DNA of 35,547 nucleotides from a virus. A program made the position numbers and the translations under genes. This document shows, piece after piece, positions 12,399 to 21,302 of this stretch. The notes beneath the pieces are model-generated. The model was not told the DNA's origin. It worked only from the letters and a program-made list of their open reading frames with translations, and made no database searches. Position 1 is the first letter of the stretch. Each line of letters begins with the position of its first letter. Location: positions 1-35,547 of the IMG/VR virus record IMGVR_UViG_3300044993_000197; one strand, 5' to 3'.

Positions 12399-14075
12399 TT
12401 ATTTTTTCTCCTCGTTTACATTAACCCACGGTGATTGTTGTTGAATGACGGCTCTCTGAAGCCTAGGTGTAATTTCTCGTGCGACAGGGGCCACTGTTTT
12501 TGCGGTATCAATTGCGCCTTTAACTGCCATAGGGCCTCCAATAAAATTGCCTAAAGCGCGGCCATATTGGGCTCCTCTTTCTCCAAAGATGCCACCTAAA
12601 GCCTCAACAGCTCCGGCGAGCGAGAGGTTCCTACTCGTTGATGTTGTCCCGCCGCTTGATACTGGCAGTAGCTCTGGGTCCTGAAACCATCTGTAAGCTT
12701 CGAGAAGTTCAGCCGTGTCTTTTAGATTTGTTTTTTTGCCTAGCTGTTTTTCAAGTTGCTCGATTGTTTTTTTAGCTCCAATCCTTGATGGAGCCTCGAG
12801 TCCAGACAGTGTTTTAAAAGTTTTTTCTCCATCAGAAAAATACTTTTCTAATTTGTCTTGCAGTTGAGATAGGTTTTTATATTCATTTTTTAATCCAGCG
12901 GTGCTTGCCACATCGTTCAAAAGATCGTTTGTTTTTCTATACGCGTTTAGCGCTGCATCGCTTATTGATTTTTCAACATCGCTTGCGTTTGCTCCGTATC
13001 TGTTGGCATAAGTGCCTTTGATGTTTTGCAGGCTTCCTTTTTGTTTAAAAATTCTTTGAATATCAAAAGCCGTCTCAGCGTCGATTCTATCTGGCAATCC
13101 TTTTCTGTTGCTTTCTATAAAATCATATAAAGCTTCAAGTTCCGCCCTGCCAGCTGGTGTTTTTGCTCTTGGTTTAAGAGCTAGTTCTTGAAGCTTCTCA
13201 TATAGAGGGTCAAAAATTTTATCAGTGGAAATGCTTTCTCCTGATGCTTTTAAGTTTTCAGTGATTTCTTTCCCGACTTGAGCTTTCTTTTGGAAAAACT
13301 CGTTTTTCACTTTATTAGTTACATCTTCAGCAATGTCGAGTGGGGCTGTAGGTCCAGCCTCTTTTAAGGCCTGTACATCATCAGCTCGTTTTATATAAGT
13401 CTTGATTGCATTTTTAGGTATGCCAGACGAGCCTCTAAATAAAGTTGGCGCTGCTTTTTTAACCAGCTCCACCCCAGATTGAAGGCCTCCGCCAATAGCA
13501 CCGCCTAAGGCTGCACTTTTAAGTGCTCGATTGAGTCGAGACTTTAAATTGGCAATTGGATCTTCACTGATTCTTTTTGTGGAATCATCGGTTCTTTGCG
13601 CAAGTCCAGTAACCCCACCAGCTAAAGCACCACGGGCAGCTGCCTGGCCTATTCTACCAATGGCGCTGCCTGCTTTCCCTAGGGAAGCTCCTGGCACTGG
13701 CAAAGCCATAGCCCCAGCGGTTTCGCCGAGGGTCGATGCTATAGGGGCCTCTTCTTTTAATTGATTTGATCTAGTTTCAAAGGCTTTAAGTGATTCTTGG
13801 TAGTCTTCATCTGGCAAGTCAGCACCCAAAAGATTAGCGGCTTTAAGTCCAGCTTGATAAAATGCTGCTTGTAATTCTGGCAAGTATCCTAAAGTGGCGC
13901 CTTTGCCGATGCCCTCAATAGCGGCTTCAGCAATGCGTGGTTCTCTTTTCGGAGTCGGCTCTGGCGCAATATTTTCTTGCTGCGCGAGTATTTCAAGGGC
14001 TTCGTCAGACATAGCCTCATAATTATTTTGAGATAATGCCTCTAAGTCTTCATCTGAAAGTTTTGATAAATCCAT
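12399..14075 (-). CDS. Ejection-type internal virion protein
   Basis: This 558-residue protein starts with an acidic repeat-like helix (LSDEDLEALSQ, then MSDEALEILAQ). Residues about 50-215 are rich in Gly and Ala with small hydrophobic helices (GIGKGATLGYLPELQAAFYQAG, AGAMALPVPGASLGKAGSAIG, AALGGAIGGGLQSG). The rest is long charged helix. This pattern is that of podovirus DNA-ejection proteins that leave the capsid and form a channel through the envelope. Position after the adaptor and GNAT-like genes matches T7 gp14-gp16 and P22 gp7-gp20-gp16. Assignment is by pattern and order, not homology. Confidence 0.7.
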   Translation of the reverse strand: MDLSKLSDEDLEALSQNNYEAMSDEALEILAQQENIAPEPTPKREPRIAEAAIEGIGKGATLGYLPELQAAFYQAGLKAANLLGADLPDEDYQESLKAFETRSNQLKEEAPIASTLGETAGAMALPVPGASLGKAGSAIGRIGQAAARGALAGGVTGLAQRTDDSTKRISEDPIANLKSRLNRALKSAALGGAIGGGLQSGVELVKKAAPTLFRGSSGIPKNAIKTYIKRADDVQALKEAGPTAPLDIAEDVTNKVKNEFFQKKAQVGKEITENLKASGESISTDKIFDPLYEKLQELALKPRAKTPAGRAELEALYDFIESNRKGLPDRIDAETAFDIQRIFKQKGSLQNIKGTYANRYGANASDVEKSISDAALNAYRKTNDLLNDVASTAGLKNEYKNLSQLQDKLEKYFSDGEKTFKTLSGLEAPSRIGAKKTIEQLEKQLGKKTNLKDTAELLEAYRWFQDPELLPVSSGGTTSTSRNLSLAGAVEALGGIFGERGAQYGRALGNFIGGPMAVKGAIDTAKTVAPVAREITPRLQRAVIQQQSPWVNVNEEKK

Positions 14076-15380
14076 TTACTGCCCTTTAGTTGCTCGCCTT
14101 CTCGCTAACTCTGCCCTAGCCGATTCAGAAAGAGAAGACGGTTTTTCAGAAGAAGACGGTTTTTCAATAGGATTTGCTCTTTCAGCATTTGATATTTTAT
14201 TGCCACGATCTGCGATTCTTTCTTTGTAAGTGCTTCTTACTATTGGCCTAAATGCCGATTCTCTGCGGTTTAATTCTTTTTGAAGTAAATCAGTGTATCT
14301 TTTTGTGGCAGCTAATTTTTCAGCTTCAGTTTGAAAGCGTCCAGCTGCAAATTCCTGTTTTAATCTTTCTAATTCTTGATTAGTAACTGCGGCCCCTGAT
14401 CTGTCTTTTAGTTCCGTATTGAATATTCTCGCCATTGCGCCATCAATCATCCTCGCATCCTTAGAGTAGAACGAAATCCTTCCAAACCCTGGCCAAACCA
14501 CGCCAGGCATATCTACTTCCTTACCTTTTACGTTTCCGGTTAGTTTATCAATATCATCAATACTGAAACCTAAAAGATTTTCTAACTCCGCGACTGACTC
14601 ATCTAGTGCAGCCTTGCCTTGAACCTCTTGAGATAGTTTCTGAACATCTTTTTCTATGTCCCTTTGAAAAAGTCTCTCTGTTCTCTCTAATTCATTTTGC
14701 ATTTTGCGTTCCTCAGATTTTTCTTTTTGCACTTCCCGTAGAATTCCCAGGTATGAGTCCAGTTGTTCTTTTAGCAATGCTATTTGATTTTTGTTTGCGC
14801 TGCCTTTCATATCCGCAAGGCTTTTTTTCATTGCCATTATGTTTTTCTTTTGTGCGTCTATCGATTCAGGAGCCATAGATTGAGCCGCCTGAAGTAGGTT
14901 ACTTTTGCCAGGCGTCCAGCTATCGAGAAGAGCCGCAAGCGGCCTCCAATCAATTTGCCTCGGAGCATTTTCATATTGAGCGATTTGGTCTTCATAATCT
15001 TTAATCGCTTCCGTCTGCATCGCATCGTCTTTTGCTCTTAATGCTTTTAGCTCTTCTCCGGTTGATGCGATTTGTTTCATGATTGTCGGATCAAAATCAT
15101 GGTATTTGGTGCTTTCTTTTATTCTCATGCTTTGAGGATTGCCTTTAGATTGACTAACCATTTCGTTAAATTGTTTTGATGGACTAATCCCTTGTGCGGG
15201 TCTACTTGGTGAGACCATAACCTCTTCAGGCGTTGCTTGCATGGTGGCAGCCCCCCAGTAAGGCCGATCTACTGTTGATTGCAGGGTGGGCGCTTCAATG
15301 TAAGGTTCAGCCATTGCCGATTGTGGAGCAATAGCTTGATTATTATTTAAAAGCAGCCAAGCGTTTTTGAAACGATCCAT
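14076..15380 (-). CDS. Coiled-coil internal virion protein
   Basis: This 434-residue protein has a low-complexity Pro/Ala/Ser N-terminus (about 1-90), a long charged coiled-coil (about 95-250) and a C-terminal helical region around KRYTDLLQKELNRRESAFRPI before a Ser/Pro-rich tail. No enzymatic motif is visible. It lies between two other ejection-type genes and starts after AAAGGAC. The likely role is a second component of the ejection complex (inference from position). Confidence 0.7.
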   Translation of the reverse strand: MDRFKNAWLLLNNNQAIAPQSAMAEPYIEAPTLQSTVDRPYWGAATMQATPEEVMVSPSRPAQGISPSKQFNEMVSQSKGNPQSMRIKESTKYHDFDPTIMKQIASTGEELKALRAKDDAMQTEAIKDYEDQIAQYENAPRQIDWRPLAALLDSWTPGKSNLLQAAQSMAPESIDAQKKNIMAMKKSLADMKGSANKNQIALLKEQLDSYLGILREVQKEKSEERKMQNELERTERLFQRDIEKDVQKLSQEVQGKAALDESVAELENLLGFSIDDIDKLTGNVKGKEVDMPGVVWPGFGRISFYSKDARMIDGAMARIFNTELKDRSGAAVTNQELERLKQEFAAGRFQTEAEKLAATKRYTDLLQKELNRRESAFRPIVRSTYKERIADRGNKISNAERANPIEKPSSSEKPSSLSESARAELARRRATKGQ

Positions 15381-15400
15381 TTAAGTCTGTCCTTTTTAAA

Positions 15401-15685
15401 TCAATTGCCATAGACATTTGTCATATCGTCAGGCTTAGGCTTTACACTGTTCATATTGGCAAACTGTTGCCCCATCATTGCCCCAGTTAGTCCGCCCTGT
15501 AGAGCACCAACTGTTGTGCTTGGAGCATCTAGGTTAATGTTGCCTTGAACACCAGTCCATGGTGAAAACTCAGTTTTAACAGCCTCAGCCATATTCATTC
15601 TTGCTTGTTGTTTTTGTTTTTCTCTTGCTTGCTGTGCTCCTAGAAGTGAGGAACCAGCCGCGAATGCTAACATAGGCCACCACAT
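15401..15685 (-). CDS. Small internal virion protein with SPWTG motif
   Basis: This 94-residue protein starts with a hydrophobic helix (MWWPMLAFAAGSSLLGA), then a Gln/Lys/Arg-rich segment, then TEFSPWTGVQG and a Gly-rich part GALQGGLTGAMMGQQ. Small proteins with this layout and an SPWTG-like motif are common just before ejection proteins in podoviruses as I recall. AAGGAG precedes the ATG by eight bases. It probably inserts in or crosses a membrane during DNA entry. Confidence 0.72.
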   Translation of the reverse strand: MWWPMLAFAAGSSLLGAQQAREKQKQQARMNMAEAVKTEFSPWTGVQGNINLDAPSTTVGALQGGLTGAMMGQQFANMNSVKPKPDDMTNVYGN

Positions 15686-15711
15686 ATTTTTTTCTCCTTT
15701 TGATTAAATTT

Positions 15712-16470
15712 CTATTTTTTACCGCCGCCTCTGGCCGCCGCTCTTTGCGCATCAGCCGCTTGCTGGGCACCAAATGCTTCCATTTGTTTTTTGTACCTTT
15801 CCATATCAAATAACCCAGACCGACCAACGTCCTGAGTGAGTGCGCCAATATTTCCTGCTTGCGCTTGCATTTCACTGGCTGAGAATCTGCCAAGTAGGTC
15901 TTGCTTTCTGTTAATATCTTGCTCTTCAATGCCAAGTCTCTGCCCCATGCCTTGTGCTCTTACGGCCTGTTGCGCACGAGCCGCTTGTCTCGCTTGATCC
16001 ATTGCCATTCTATTGCGAGCGCCTTGGGATAGGCCGCCTAATCTCATCATTTGAGACTGAGCCTGCGCAGTGGCCCTAGCTTGCTCTTGTGCCACTTTAT
16101 CAATTCCTTGCGACTCCTCAAGGGCTTGCTTTTGCATTTGCATTTGTGCCCAAGGTGAAGCCCCTTGAGAGAATGCTTGCTCAGATAGAACTTGGCTTGC
16201 TCGTCCTTGGTATGGATCAAGTTTAAATTGCGAGAGAAGTTCACCAGTTCTTAAATCTCTAATGCCTTCATATCCAGGAGGCAAAATTCCAGCGCGCCTC
16301 TCTTGTGCCACTTGCTCAACAGCTCGATATCCAGGCCCGCGGAGGACCTGCTCGTTAAGCATTCTTTGTCTGTCGTCAGATTGGGCTTTAAGATTAGCGT
16401 TCTGTGCTTTTAAATCTTCCAGTTGTTTCATCATCATCCATGATGGATTTTGATTTTTTGGCCTCATCAT
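15712..16470 (-). CDS. Ala/Gln-rich helical internal virion protein
   Basis: This 252-residue protein is dominated by Gln, Ala, Met and Arg, for example RMAMDQARQAARAQQAVRAQ, and is almost wholly helical by composition. It ends with a basic RGGGKK tail. No membrane span or enzyme motif is seen. It starts two bases after the GNAT-like gene ends and precedes the SPWTG protein. The composition resembles T7 gp14-like core proteins, but this is similarity of style only. Confidence 0.7.
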   Translation of the reverse strand: MMRPKNQNPSWMMMKQLEDLKAQNANLKAQSDDRQRMLNEQVLRGPGYRAVEQVAQERRAGILPPGYEGIRDLRTGELLSQFKLDPYQGRASQVLSEQAFSQGASPWAQMQMQKQALEESQGIDKVAQEQARATAQAQSQMMRLGGLSQGARNRMAMDQARQAARAQQAVRAQGMGQRLGIEEQDINRKQDLLGRFSASEMQAQAGNIGALTQDVGRSGLFDMERYKKQMEAFGAQQAADAQRAAARGGGKK

Positions 16471-16472
16471 AA

Positions 16473-16892
16473 TTACATAACCTCTTGATTCGTTTTCTTT
16501 AAATGAAGAAAGATTTCATCATCGAAATAATCAACGCCATAAATAAGAAAACCAACAGAAAGCGCAAGTTTTTGCATGGGAACATTTTTGTGCTCTATTC
16601 GAGTCGTAATTGTTTTATATTTTTTGCTTAAAAACTTAATCATAGCTGCGTAACCGAGAGCTACATTTATTGTGCCCTTGGCGTCAGGAAGAGCTCCGCC
16701 GTGCTGCATATAGCAGGTAAATTTATCCATATTGATGCAAGTGGCGTAAGCCATGGGTTTATTGTCTTTTAAGGAAACCAGCGCAAAATCAAATGTGTTT
16801 TCGTCTGGCTCTCTGATTTCTTTAAAAGCATAGTAATGCACGTCTTTTGATATGACTTTAAATTCTTCTAGCGAAAATTCTTGGACAAGCAT
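16473..16892 (-). CDS. GNAT-like protein in the virion cluster
   Basis: This 139-residue protein has the strand-helix order of GNAT acetyltransferases: FDFALVSLKDNKPMAYATC (about 35-53), a central strand, helix GYAAMIKFLSKKYKTI, then the closing segment NVPMQKLALSVGFLIYGVDY typical of the last GNAT helix and strand. The acetyl-CoA loop (Q/RxxGxG/A) is not obvious, so it may not be an active enzyme. It lies between the adaptor and the ejection proteins, the position of T7 gene 13 (138 residues), whose product is needed for internal core assembly. TAAATG links it to the adaptor gene. Confidence 0.7.
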   Translation of the reverse strand: MLVQEFSLEEFKVISKDVHYYAFKEIREPDENTFDFALVSLKDNKPMAYATCINMDKFTCYMQHGGALPDAKGTINVALGYAAMIKFLSKKYKTITTRIEHKNVPMQKLALSVGFLIYGVDYFDDEIFLHLKKTNQEVM

Positions 16893-17594
16893 TTATGAAA
16901 ATTCTTCGTAAATTTGTTTATCTAATTCCAATAAATTTTGCGAATCATCAACGAGTTGCCCGCTTAATGTGGAAACCATTTCTTCTTCAATGGCCTCGAG
17001 GTCGGCTTTTGCTTGCCCTAAAAGCGCGTGTCCCTCTTTTTCGAGAACCTTAACTTTAACATACTGATATAAAAATTGTAGTGCAATCTCTGGCACTTCT
17101 ACAAGATCATTGTCGGATGATACTCTTTGCAAGTCTCGATAGTATTCAATAACAATAGCGTTTGCGGCAGTTTCTCTGGACTTTGGTATGAGCTGAAAAT
17201 AATTGGCATTGGCCGCATCCGATCTAATTCTATACTTATAAAACTCATTCGTTGAAAATCGGTTTAAATGTTCAATCGCTTCAGCCGAGGCGGAATTCTG
17301 CATTGGCTCAACTTTATAAATTGTAGCCCCGACCGAGTAGACAACTTCTTTTATTTTACCCTCGTATAAATTAGTAGGGAGCGCATAGTCAGCCTGCCCA
17401 GTAACTAAAGAAATAGTCGAGCGAGTTAAATAGTATTGATCGCGAAAACCTAAAGTGTTCATCTTGGCTTCAATTAAAGTAATGGCGTCATTGATGTAGT
17501 CATTCATCTCTTCATCTTGAATAAAAACCTCTTCTTCAAGATCAAGTTCTCTTTCAATTTTCTGAACAACTTGCAGTTTTGTTTTGTATGCCAT
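16893..17594 (-). CDS. Head-to-tail adaptor (tail tubular A / gp4-like)
   Basis: This 233-residue protein has an N-terminal helical bundle with EMNDYINDAITLIEAKMNTLG (about 28-48), a strand-rich middle (STISLVTGQADYALPTNLYEG) and a C-terminal helix pair (VPEIALQFLYQYVKVKVLEKEG). This is the layout of podovirus adaptor proteins that sit under the portal. GGAAGG precedes the ATG. It is next to the nozzle protein gene, as in T7 (gp11-gp12). Assignment is by pattern and order. Confidence 0.78.
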   Translation of the reverse strand: MAYKTKLQVVQKIERELDLEEEVFIQDEEMNDYINDAITLIEAKMNTLGFRDQYYLTRSTISLVTGQADYALPTNLYEGKIKEVVYSVGATIYKVEPMQNSASAEAIEHLNRFSTNEFYKYRIRSDAANANYFQLIPKSRETAANAIVIEYYRDLQRVSSDNDLVEVPEIALQFLYQYVKVKVLEKEGHALLGQAKADLEAIEEEMVSTLSGQLVDDSQNLLELDKQIYEEFS

Positions 17595-17596
17595 TT

Positions 17597-17941
17597 TTAC
17601 CTTCCAGAGCGGCCAGACTCTTCTTTATAACTTCCGACAAAACAACGAACCGTGCAAGCCCCTGTTGTCGTAATATCAAGGGACTCGGTTGAAAATAGAG
17701 AATAATTAAACGTAATAGCCCCAGGTCCTACAACAGAGGTCTGAATAATGTCTTTTGGTTTAAAACCTAGACCATGATTGTATTTTAAATTTGTTTCGGC
17801 TTTAGTGAAAACTAACTCAAAAAACACCCAATTTCCTCTAAAAAGAGGATAATTTTGCAAGAACAATTTCAATCTTTTGAAGTTTTCCCTTGAATAAGGG
17901 TCTTCAATATCTTTAAAAATAAACTCAGGTAAATTTATCAA
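17597..17941 (-). CDS. Small beta-rich tail protein
   Basis: This 114-residue protein contains a compact beta-rich part, FELVFTKAETNLKYNHGLGF then DIIQTSVVGPG and a closing strand ending in CFVGSYKE. I recall similar small proteins beside nozzle genes in podoviruses. It starts at TTG 17939-17941, overlapping the TGA of the nozzle gene, with GGAGAG at good spacing. It is probably a minor structural component of the tail tube or fibre base. Confidence 0.7.
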   Translation of the reverse strand: MINLPEFIFKDIEDPYSRENFKRLKLFLQNYPLFRGNWVFFELVFTKAETNLKYNHGLGFKPKDIIQTSVVGPGAITFNYSLFSTESLDITTTGACTVRCFVGSYKEESGRSGR

Positions 17942-20181
17942 TTATTCTCTCCATCGTTGCCAATCTCAAAGGTTTCCTGGTTTTGGTCTTCATTGGCTGT
18001 GTGAATAATATACCCTTGCAAGTTAAGTGGCTCTCCCTTTCTATAACCTTTGAGAACCCATTTAAAAGTACCAGTAGGCAAGGTATTTGATGAATCAATA
18101 AGAGTTAATTGGGTTGCAGTTCTTGCGCTTACTTTATATTCCAAAGCATAGTTATCAAACTCTGTTGATATAAAATAATCAACCGAATTTTCTGGCCATA
18201 CTTTGGTAAAGGTCGCAGTGTTCGCCGCGCCATTGAAAGTAGCCTCTTCAAGCGTGTCTGAGTTAACAACAATCGCATACGCGTTTGTTATTTTTATCTG
18301 CATATAACTAACTCTTAAGCCACGGGCGGGGAAACGCCTCCATTGCTCTATTACGCCAAGCCCTCGCCAGATACAGTCAGGACTTCCCCATATAAAATTG
18401 ATATCGCCCCACACAAAATTTCTACGCCAGCGAATGGGTTTTAAGTTTCTTTCTCTTTTGCCATCATCATCTATCGATATAATCTGTATTGATGTGTTCG
18501 CAATGTTGCGCGCGGTCAATAAAATTCGAGTTGGCTTTTTTCTAAAAAAACTAGAGCCAAAATTGTAATTCACGCTTGTGTAATTCCAAATGATTGTTTC
18601 TTTATTCCAGTTCGTTGCAGAAATCGTAGTATCTACTTTGGGATCGGTAAATATTGTTGAGTCGTGATAGTAAACGTATCCCCTCGAATCAGCTGTATAG
18701 AGCTTGTCTTTATAAAATTCTAAGGCGGCAGGCCTGAAGCTTTCTCCGGACCATGTCGTAAATGTTGAATGTGATCTTATTCCCCACCTAAGATCAAGAA
18801 GAATAAGAGAATCATTCTCTAAACTACTAGCCACTTTCCTAAGCGCCCAAAGGACTCGCCTATTCTCTTTATCAAACTTGCCGTAAATTCTTTGCGTGTC
18901 ACTCATCGCAGCAAGTGCGGACATATATCGTGAGTTTATTTTATCAGATATCTTTTGTACCTTATAACCATCACTTGCGTAAAACCCATCTTCACCTGCC
19001 CAGTATATACCCCCCTCGGCTGACACAATAGATAAATGACTAATACATCCAGCCGTGTCGGATATGCGAACATAGTTAATGCCACCACGACCAAACTGAT
19101 CGAAATTATTCTCTAGCCTGTAAATATGTCTTTTGCATAACACGATTGGGATTGAATTAACAGAGGATATGCCCCTTACTTCATCCTCAAGCTCAATAAA
19201 AAAATCTGCATTTGTCGAGCTTGGCGCATTTGGTATGGATTGAAAAACAACATTTGGTTTTAAAACAGATCCGTCTTTTATGTTCCCGTAATACCCAATA
19301 CCATTCACAATATGGTTATATTTATGTAACGGCAATGGCTCAAAATCTACAGAACCGTCTTCGGAGTATAGTAGCTCGTTCGCTAGAATTGTTGTGTCTG
19401 AAAATGTGTCGTTAAATGTTGTTGTTCCGTTTGTTACTTCTCCAACATAATAAAGGACAGTGCCCGTGGTTTTTGTTCTGAATATTTTTATTTTTATATT
19501 AGAGGTGTCAAAATTACCATTGGAGCCATTTGATAATACTGGGATTGCGCTAATTACAATAGTTGTAATGTTTGGCGCGTCTGCGTTTAAGACTGTGACT
19601 TCTGTAATAGGACCTACGTCTTCAAATGTTTGCGAACCAACCGTGTAAGTGTAAGAGTAGTGGAAGGCATAAATGTAGCTGTTAGGTCCGGCCGCCGGAG
19701 TGATTGTCGGCGCAGCTATGGACGGAAGCCCAGCCTGCACGACTTTAAAGTTTGAACCACTTTTAAATATTTTAATTGGATTTGGGAACCCATCATTTGT
19801 TGCAATAACTTGCCCGCCCCACTCAGAGAAAGAAATGTTATTTGCTTGAGTGCCTACACTAAAGGCTGGGTTTCCTGTAGGACCCAGTATCGTTGTGTAG
19901 GTTAATGGATCTCTAAAGTAAAAGTTTCTTTCGCTTTGCACAAGCAAGTGTTGGCCGTTATTGTAATTTATAAGCGCGCCAATCCTTTTAACCCCGCTTG
20001 GTATTTGCGGGGTATCCGCCACTTCAATCACATATCCTGGGCGGGATTTCAATGAGCCGTCAGGCTCAATGTTGAAGTTGTCTAACTCAATCGAGTGGCG
20101 AGGATCTTTTTCAAAAACATCATCGGTAATTCCTAAAGAGAAGTCATCTATCTCAAAAGGTGTTTTTGAACTAATTGACAC
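17938..20181 (-). CDS. Tail nozzle / stabilisation protein
   Basis: This 747-residue beta-rich protein starts FEIDDFSLGITDDV and NIEPDGSLKSRPGY, an opening typical of podovirus tail tube and stabilisation proteins. It continues with repeated beta-blade-like segments (for example GGQVIATNDGFPNPIKIF and GGIYWAGEDGFYASDGY), consistent with a propeller. It is the size of T7 gp12 (794 residues). The start is GTG 20179-20181. It would form the central tube below the adaptor. Confidence in role comes from N-terminal pattern, size and order. Confidence 0.8.
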   Translation of the reverse strand: MSISSKTPFEIDDFSLGITDDVFEKDPRHSIELDNFNIEPDGSLKSRPGYVIEVADTPQIPSGVKRIGALINYNNGQHLLVQSERNFYFRDPLTYTTILGPTGNPAFSVGTQANNISFSEWGGQVIATNDGFPNPIKIFKSGSNFKVVQAGLPSIAAPTITPAAGPNSYIYAFHYSYTYTVGSQTFEDVGPITEVTVLNADAPNITTIVISAIPVLSNGSNGNFDTSNIKIKIFRTKTTGTVLYYVGEVTNGTTTFNDTFSDTTILANELLYSEDGSVDFEPLPLHKYNHIVNGIGYYGNIKDGSVLKPNVVFQSIPNAPSSTNADFFIELEDEVRGISSVNSIPIVLCKRHIYRLENNFDQFGRGGINYVRISDTAGCISHLSIVSAEGGIYWAGEDGFYASDGYKVQKISDKINSRYMSALAAMSDTQRIYGKFDKENRRVLWALRKVASSLENDSLILLDLRWGIRSHSTFTTWSGESFRPAALEFYKDKLYTADSRGYVYYHDSTIFTDPKVDTTISATNWNKETIIWNYTSVNYNFGSSFFRKKPTRILLTARNIANTSIQIISIDDDGKRERNLKPIRWRRNFVWGDINFIWGSPDCIWRGLGVIEQWRRFPARGLRVSYMQIKITNAYAIVVNSDTLEEATFNGAANTATFTKVWPENSVDYFISTEFDNYALEYKVSARTATQLTLIDSSNTLPTGTFKWVLKGYRKGEPLNLQGYIIHTANEDQNQETFEIGNDGENN

Positions 20182-20183
20182 AA

Positions 20184-20567
20184 TTAACCGCCATAAACTG
20201 CTATAAAGTTGATCGTGTTATTTGTTGTGTAAACATAATATTGGGTAGCACTTACTCGCTCAACTGTTGGATGAATGTAAGCCCCACCCGATGTTCTAAA
20301 GCTTATTTGCACTTTATCAAAATCAAATCCTGCGGGAAGTGTGACTAGCTGGCGGTAATGGCCAGTTGGACCATGGGCAACCCAAGAAGCATTTGAAATT
20401 GTCTGAGAGACTCCTATAATGCTTTGTGCTGGAAGTGGCGCTGAGTTGATACCATTATGTGTATGGTCATTAACCCTTTGTATGTTGTTTTCTAAATCTG
20501 TAAAAAGAGATGTTCCGCTATCGCCAGTGGATGGCTTTACATATCCGTAGCTTAATGTGATTGCCAT
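20184..20567 (-). CDS. Small fibre-type protein
   Basis: This 127-residue protein contains NDHTHNGINSAPLPAQSI, a histidine-containing loop common in phage fibre and baseplate proteins (metal-binding turn HTHxG). A beta-rich end follows with TVERVSATQYYVYT. It lies between the endolysin and the nozzle genes. It is probably a short tail spike or plug subunit. Confidence 0.7.
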   Translation of the reverse strand: MAITLSYGYVKPSTGDSGTSLFTDLENNIQRVNDHTHNGINSAPLPAQSIIGVSQTISNASWVAHGPTGHYRQLVTLPAGFDFDKVQISFRTSGGAYIHPTVERVSATQYYVYTTNNTINFIAVYGG

Positions 20568-20582
20568 GTGCTATGTCCTTTT

Positions 20583-20963
20583 TTAATAACTCCAAACTCT
20601 TATTGGTTCATCCATATCTAAATGAATAAATCGACCATCACCTTTTTGATTAACTCCAATGCCAGTGAATCCAAGGTTTAGGGCTTCTCTTAATACGATG
20701 TATGCAGTAATGCGACTAGCTTCGATATCGCAAGCAAGACCTTTTGTGTGAGCACCTGGAGCTTTTTTATTCTGTTCTCTAGGATGAGATACATCTCTAT
20801 ATCCAGATGTGATAACTAAAGGAAAGCCACAAGCTTCCCTTAGTTTATCCAGCTTTAACATAAAGCGGTGGTTCATTTGATTAAGCCCCGTGTGCTTACA
20901 GTCAAACTCTTGCTTATTAAAATATTTATAAGTGCCCCATTGCGCTACCATATCCTCACTCAT
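20583..20963 (-). CDS. Endolysin, M15-family peptidase
   Basis: This 126-residue enzyme should cleave peptidoglycan cross-links or stem peptides. The M15 zinc site is complete: His72 in PGAHTKGLACDI, Asp79, and His114 in FIHLDMDE, with TSGYRD (52-57) and the N-terminal FNKQEFDCKHTG substrate-side motif. It is a single domain with no signal peptide, so it needs a holin to reach the wall. Its ATG overlaps the Rz1 stop (ATGA). It completes the lysis cassette 20583-21939. Confidence 0.92.
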   Translation of the reverse strand: MSEDMVAQWGTYKYFNKQEFDCKHTGLNQMNHRFMLKLDKLREACGFPLVITSGYRDVSHPREQNKKAPGAHTKGLACDIEASRITAYIVLREALNLGFTGIGVNQKGDGRFIHLDMDEPIRVWSY

Positions 20964-21163
20964 TTGGTGTAATCATCCTTGCAATTTTTGAACATATACT
21001 CTCTTAGTTTTATAACTTGCTCCTCTGGCAAACAGGCAGACGCTTCGCCAGGCACGATATCAATAAAGTGCCAATCAAGTTTTAGTGGCTCTGGCTTGCT
21101 CGCGCAGCCTGCGATTATTAAAAATACTTTCAAGAGCACGAGCATCTTTATTTTCAAACGCAT
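20960..21163 (-). CDS. Rz1-type outer-membrane spanin lipoprotein
   Basis: This 67-residue lipoprotein starts with a basic, hydrophobic signal and a good lipobox (LIIAGC, Cys20), then a Pro-containing stretch. Its first 89 bases overlap the preceding gene in another frame, the classic embedded Rz/Rz1 arrangement. Lipidated Rz1 would sit in the outer membrane and bind the inner-membrane partner to fuse the membranes at lysis. This is one of the strongest signs of a Gram-negative host. Confidence 0.82.
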   Translation of the reverse strand: MRLKIKMLVLLKVFLIIAGCASKPEPLKLDWHFIDIVPGEASACLPEEQVIKLREYMFKNCKDDYTK

Positions 21164-21302
21164 TTCTTATTGCCTCTTTATCCGCCTCAATTTGTTTTTT
21201 CTCATCTTCTGTTTTCATATCTTGTTCAAATTTATTATATAGCTTTACTAACTCTGGTAAAATTTTAGCTAGCAAAAAGATAAGTCTTATAACGTTCATC
21301 AT
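21075..21302 (-). CDS. Rz-type inner-membrane spanin
   Basis: This 75-residue protein has a short N-terminal hydrophobic segment (MNVIRLIFLLAKILPELVKLY) and then a charged helix (EDEKKQIEADKEAIRNAFENKDAR). That is the membrane-anchor plus periplasmic coil layout of i-spanins, though at about half the usual length. It overlaps the holin-like gene upstream by ATGATG and the Rz1 gene downstream in another frame. Role is inferred from topology and overlap. Confidence 0.68.
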   Translation of the reverse strand: MMNVIRLIFLLAKILPELVKLYNKFEQDMKTEDEKKQIEADKEAIRNAFENKDARALESIFNNRRLREQARATKT

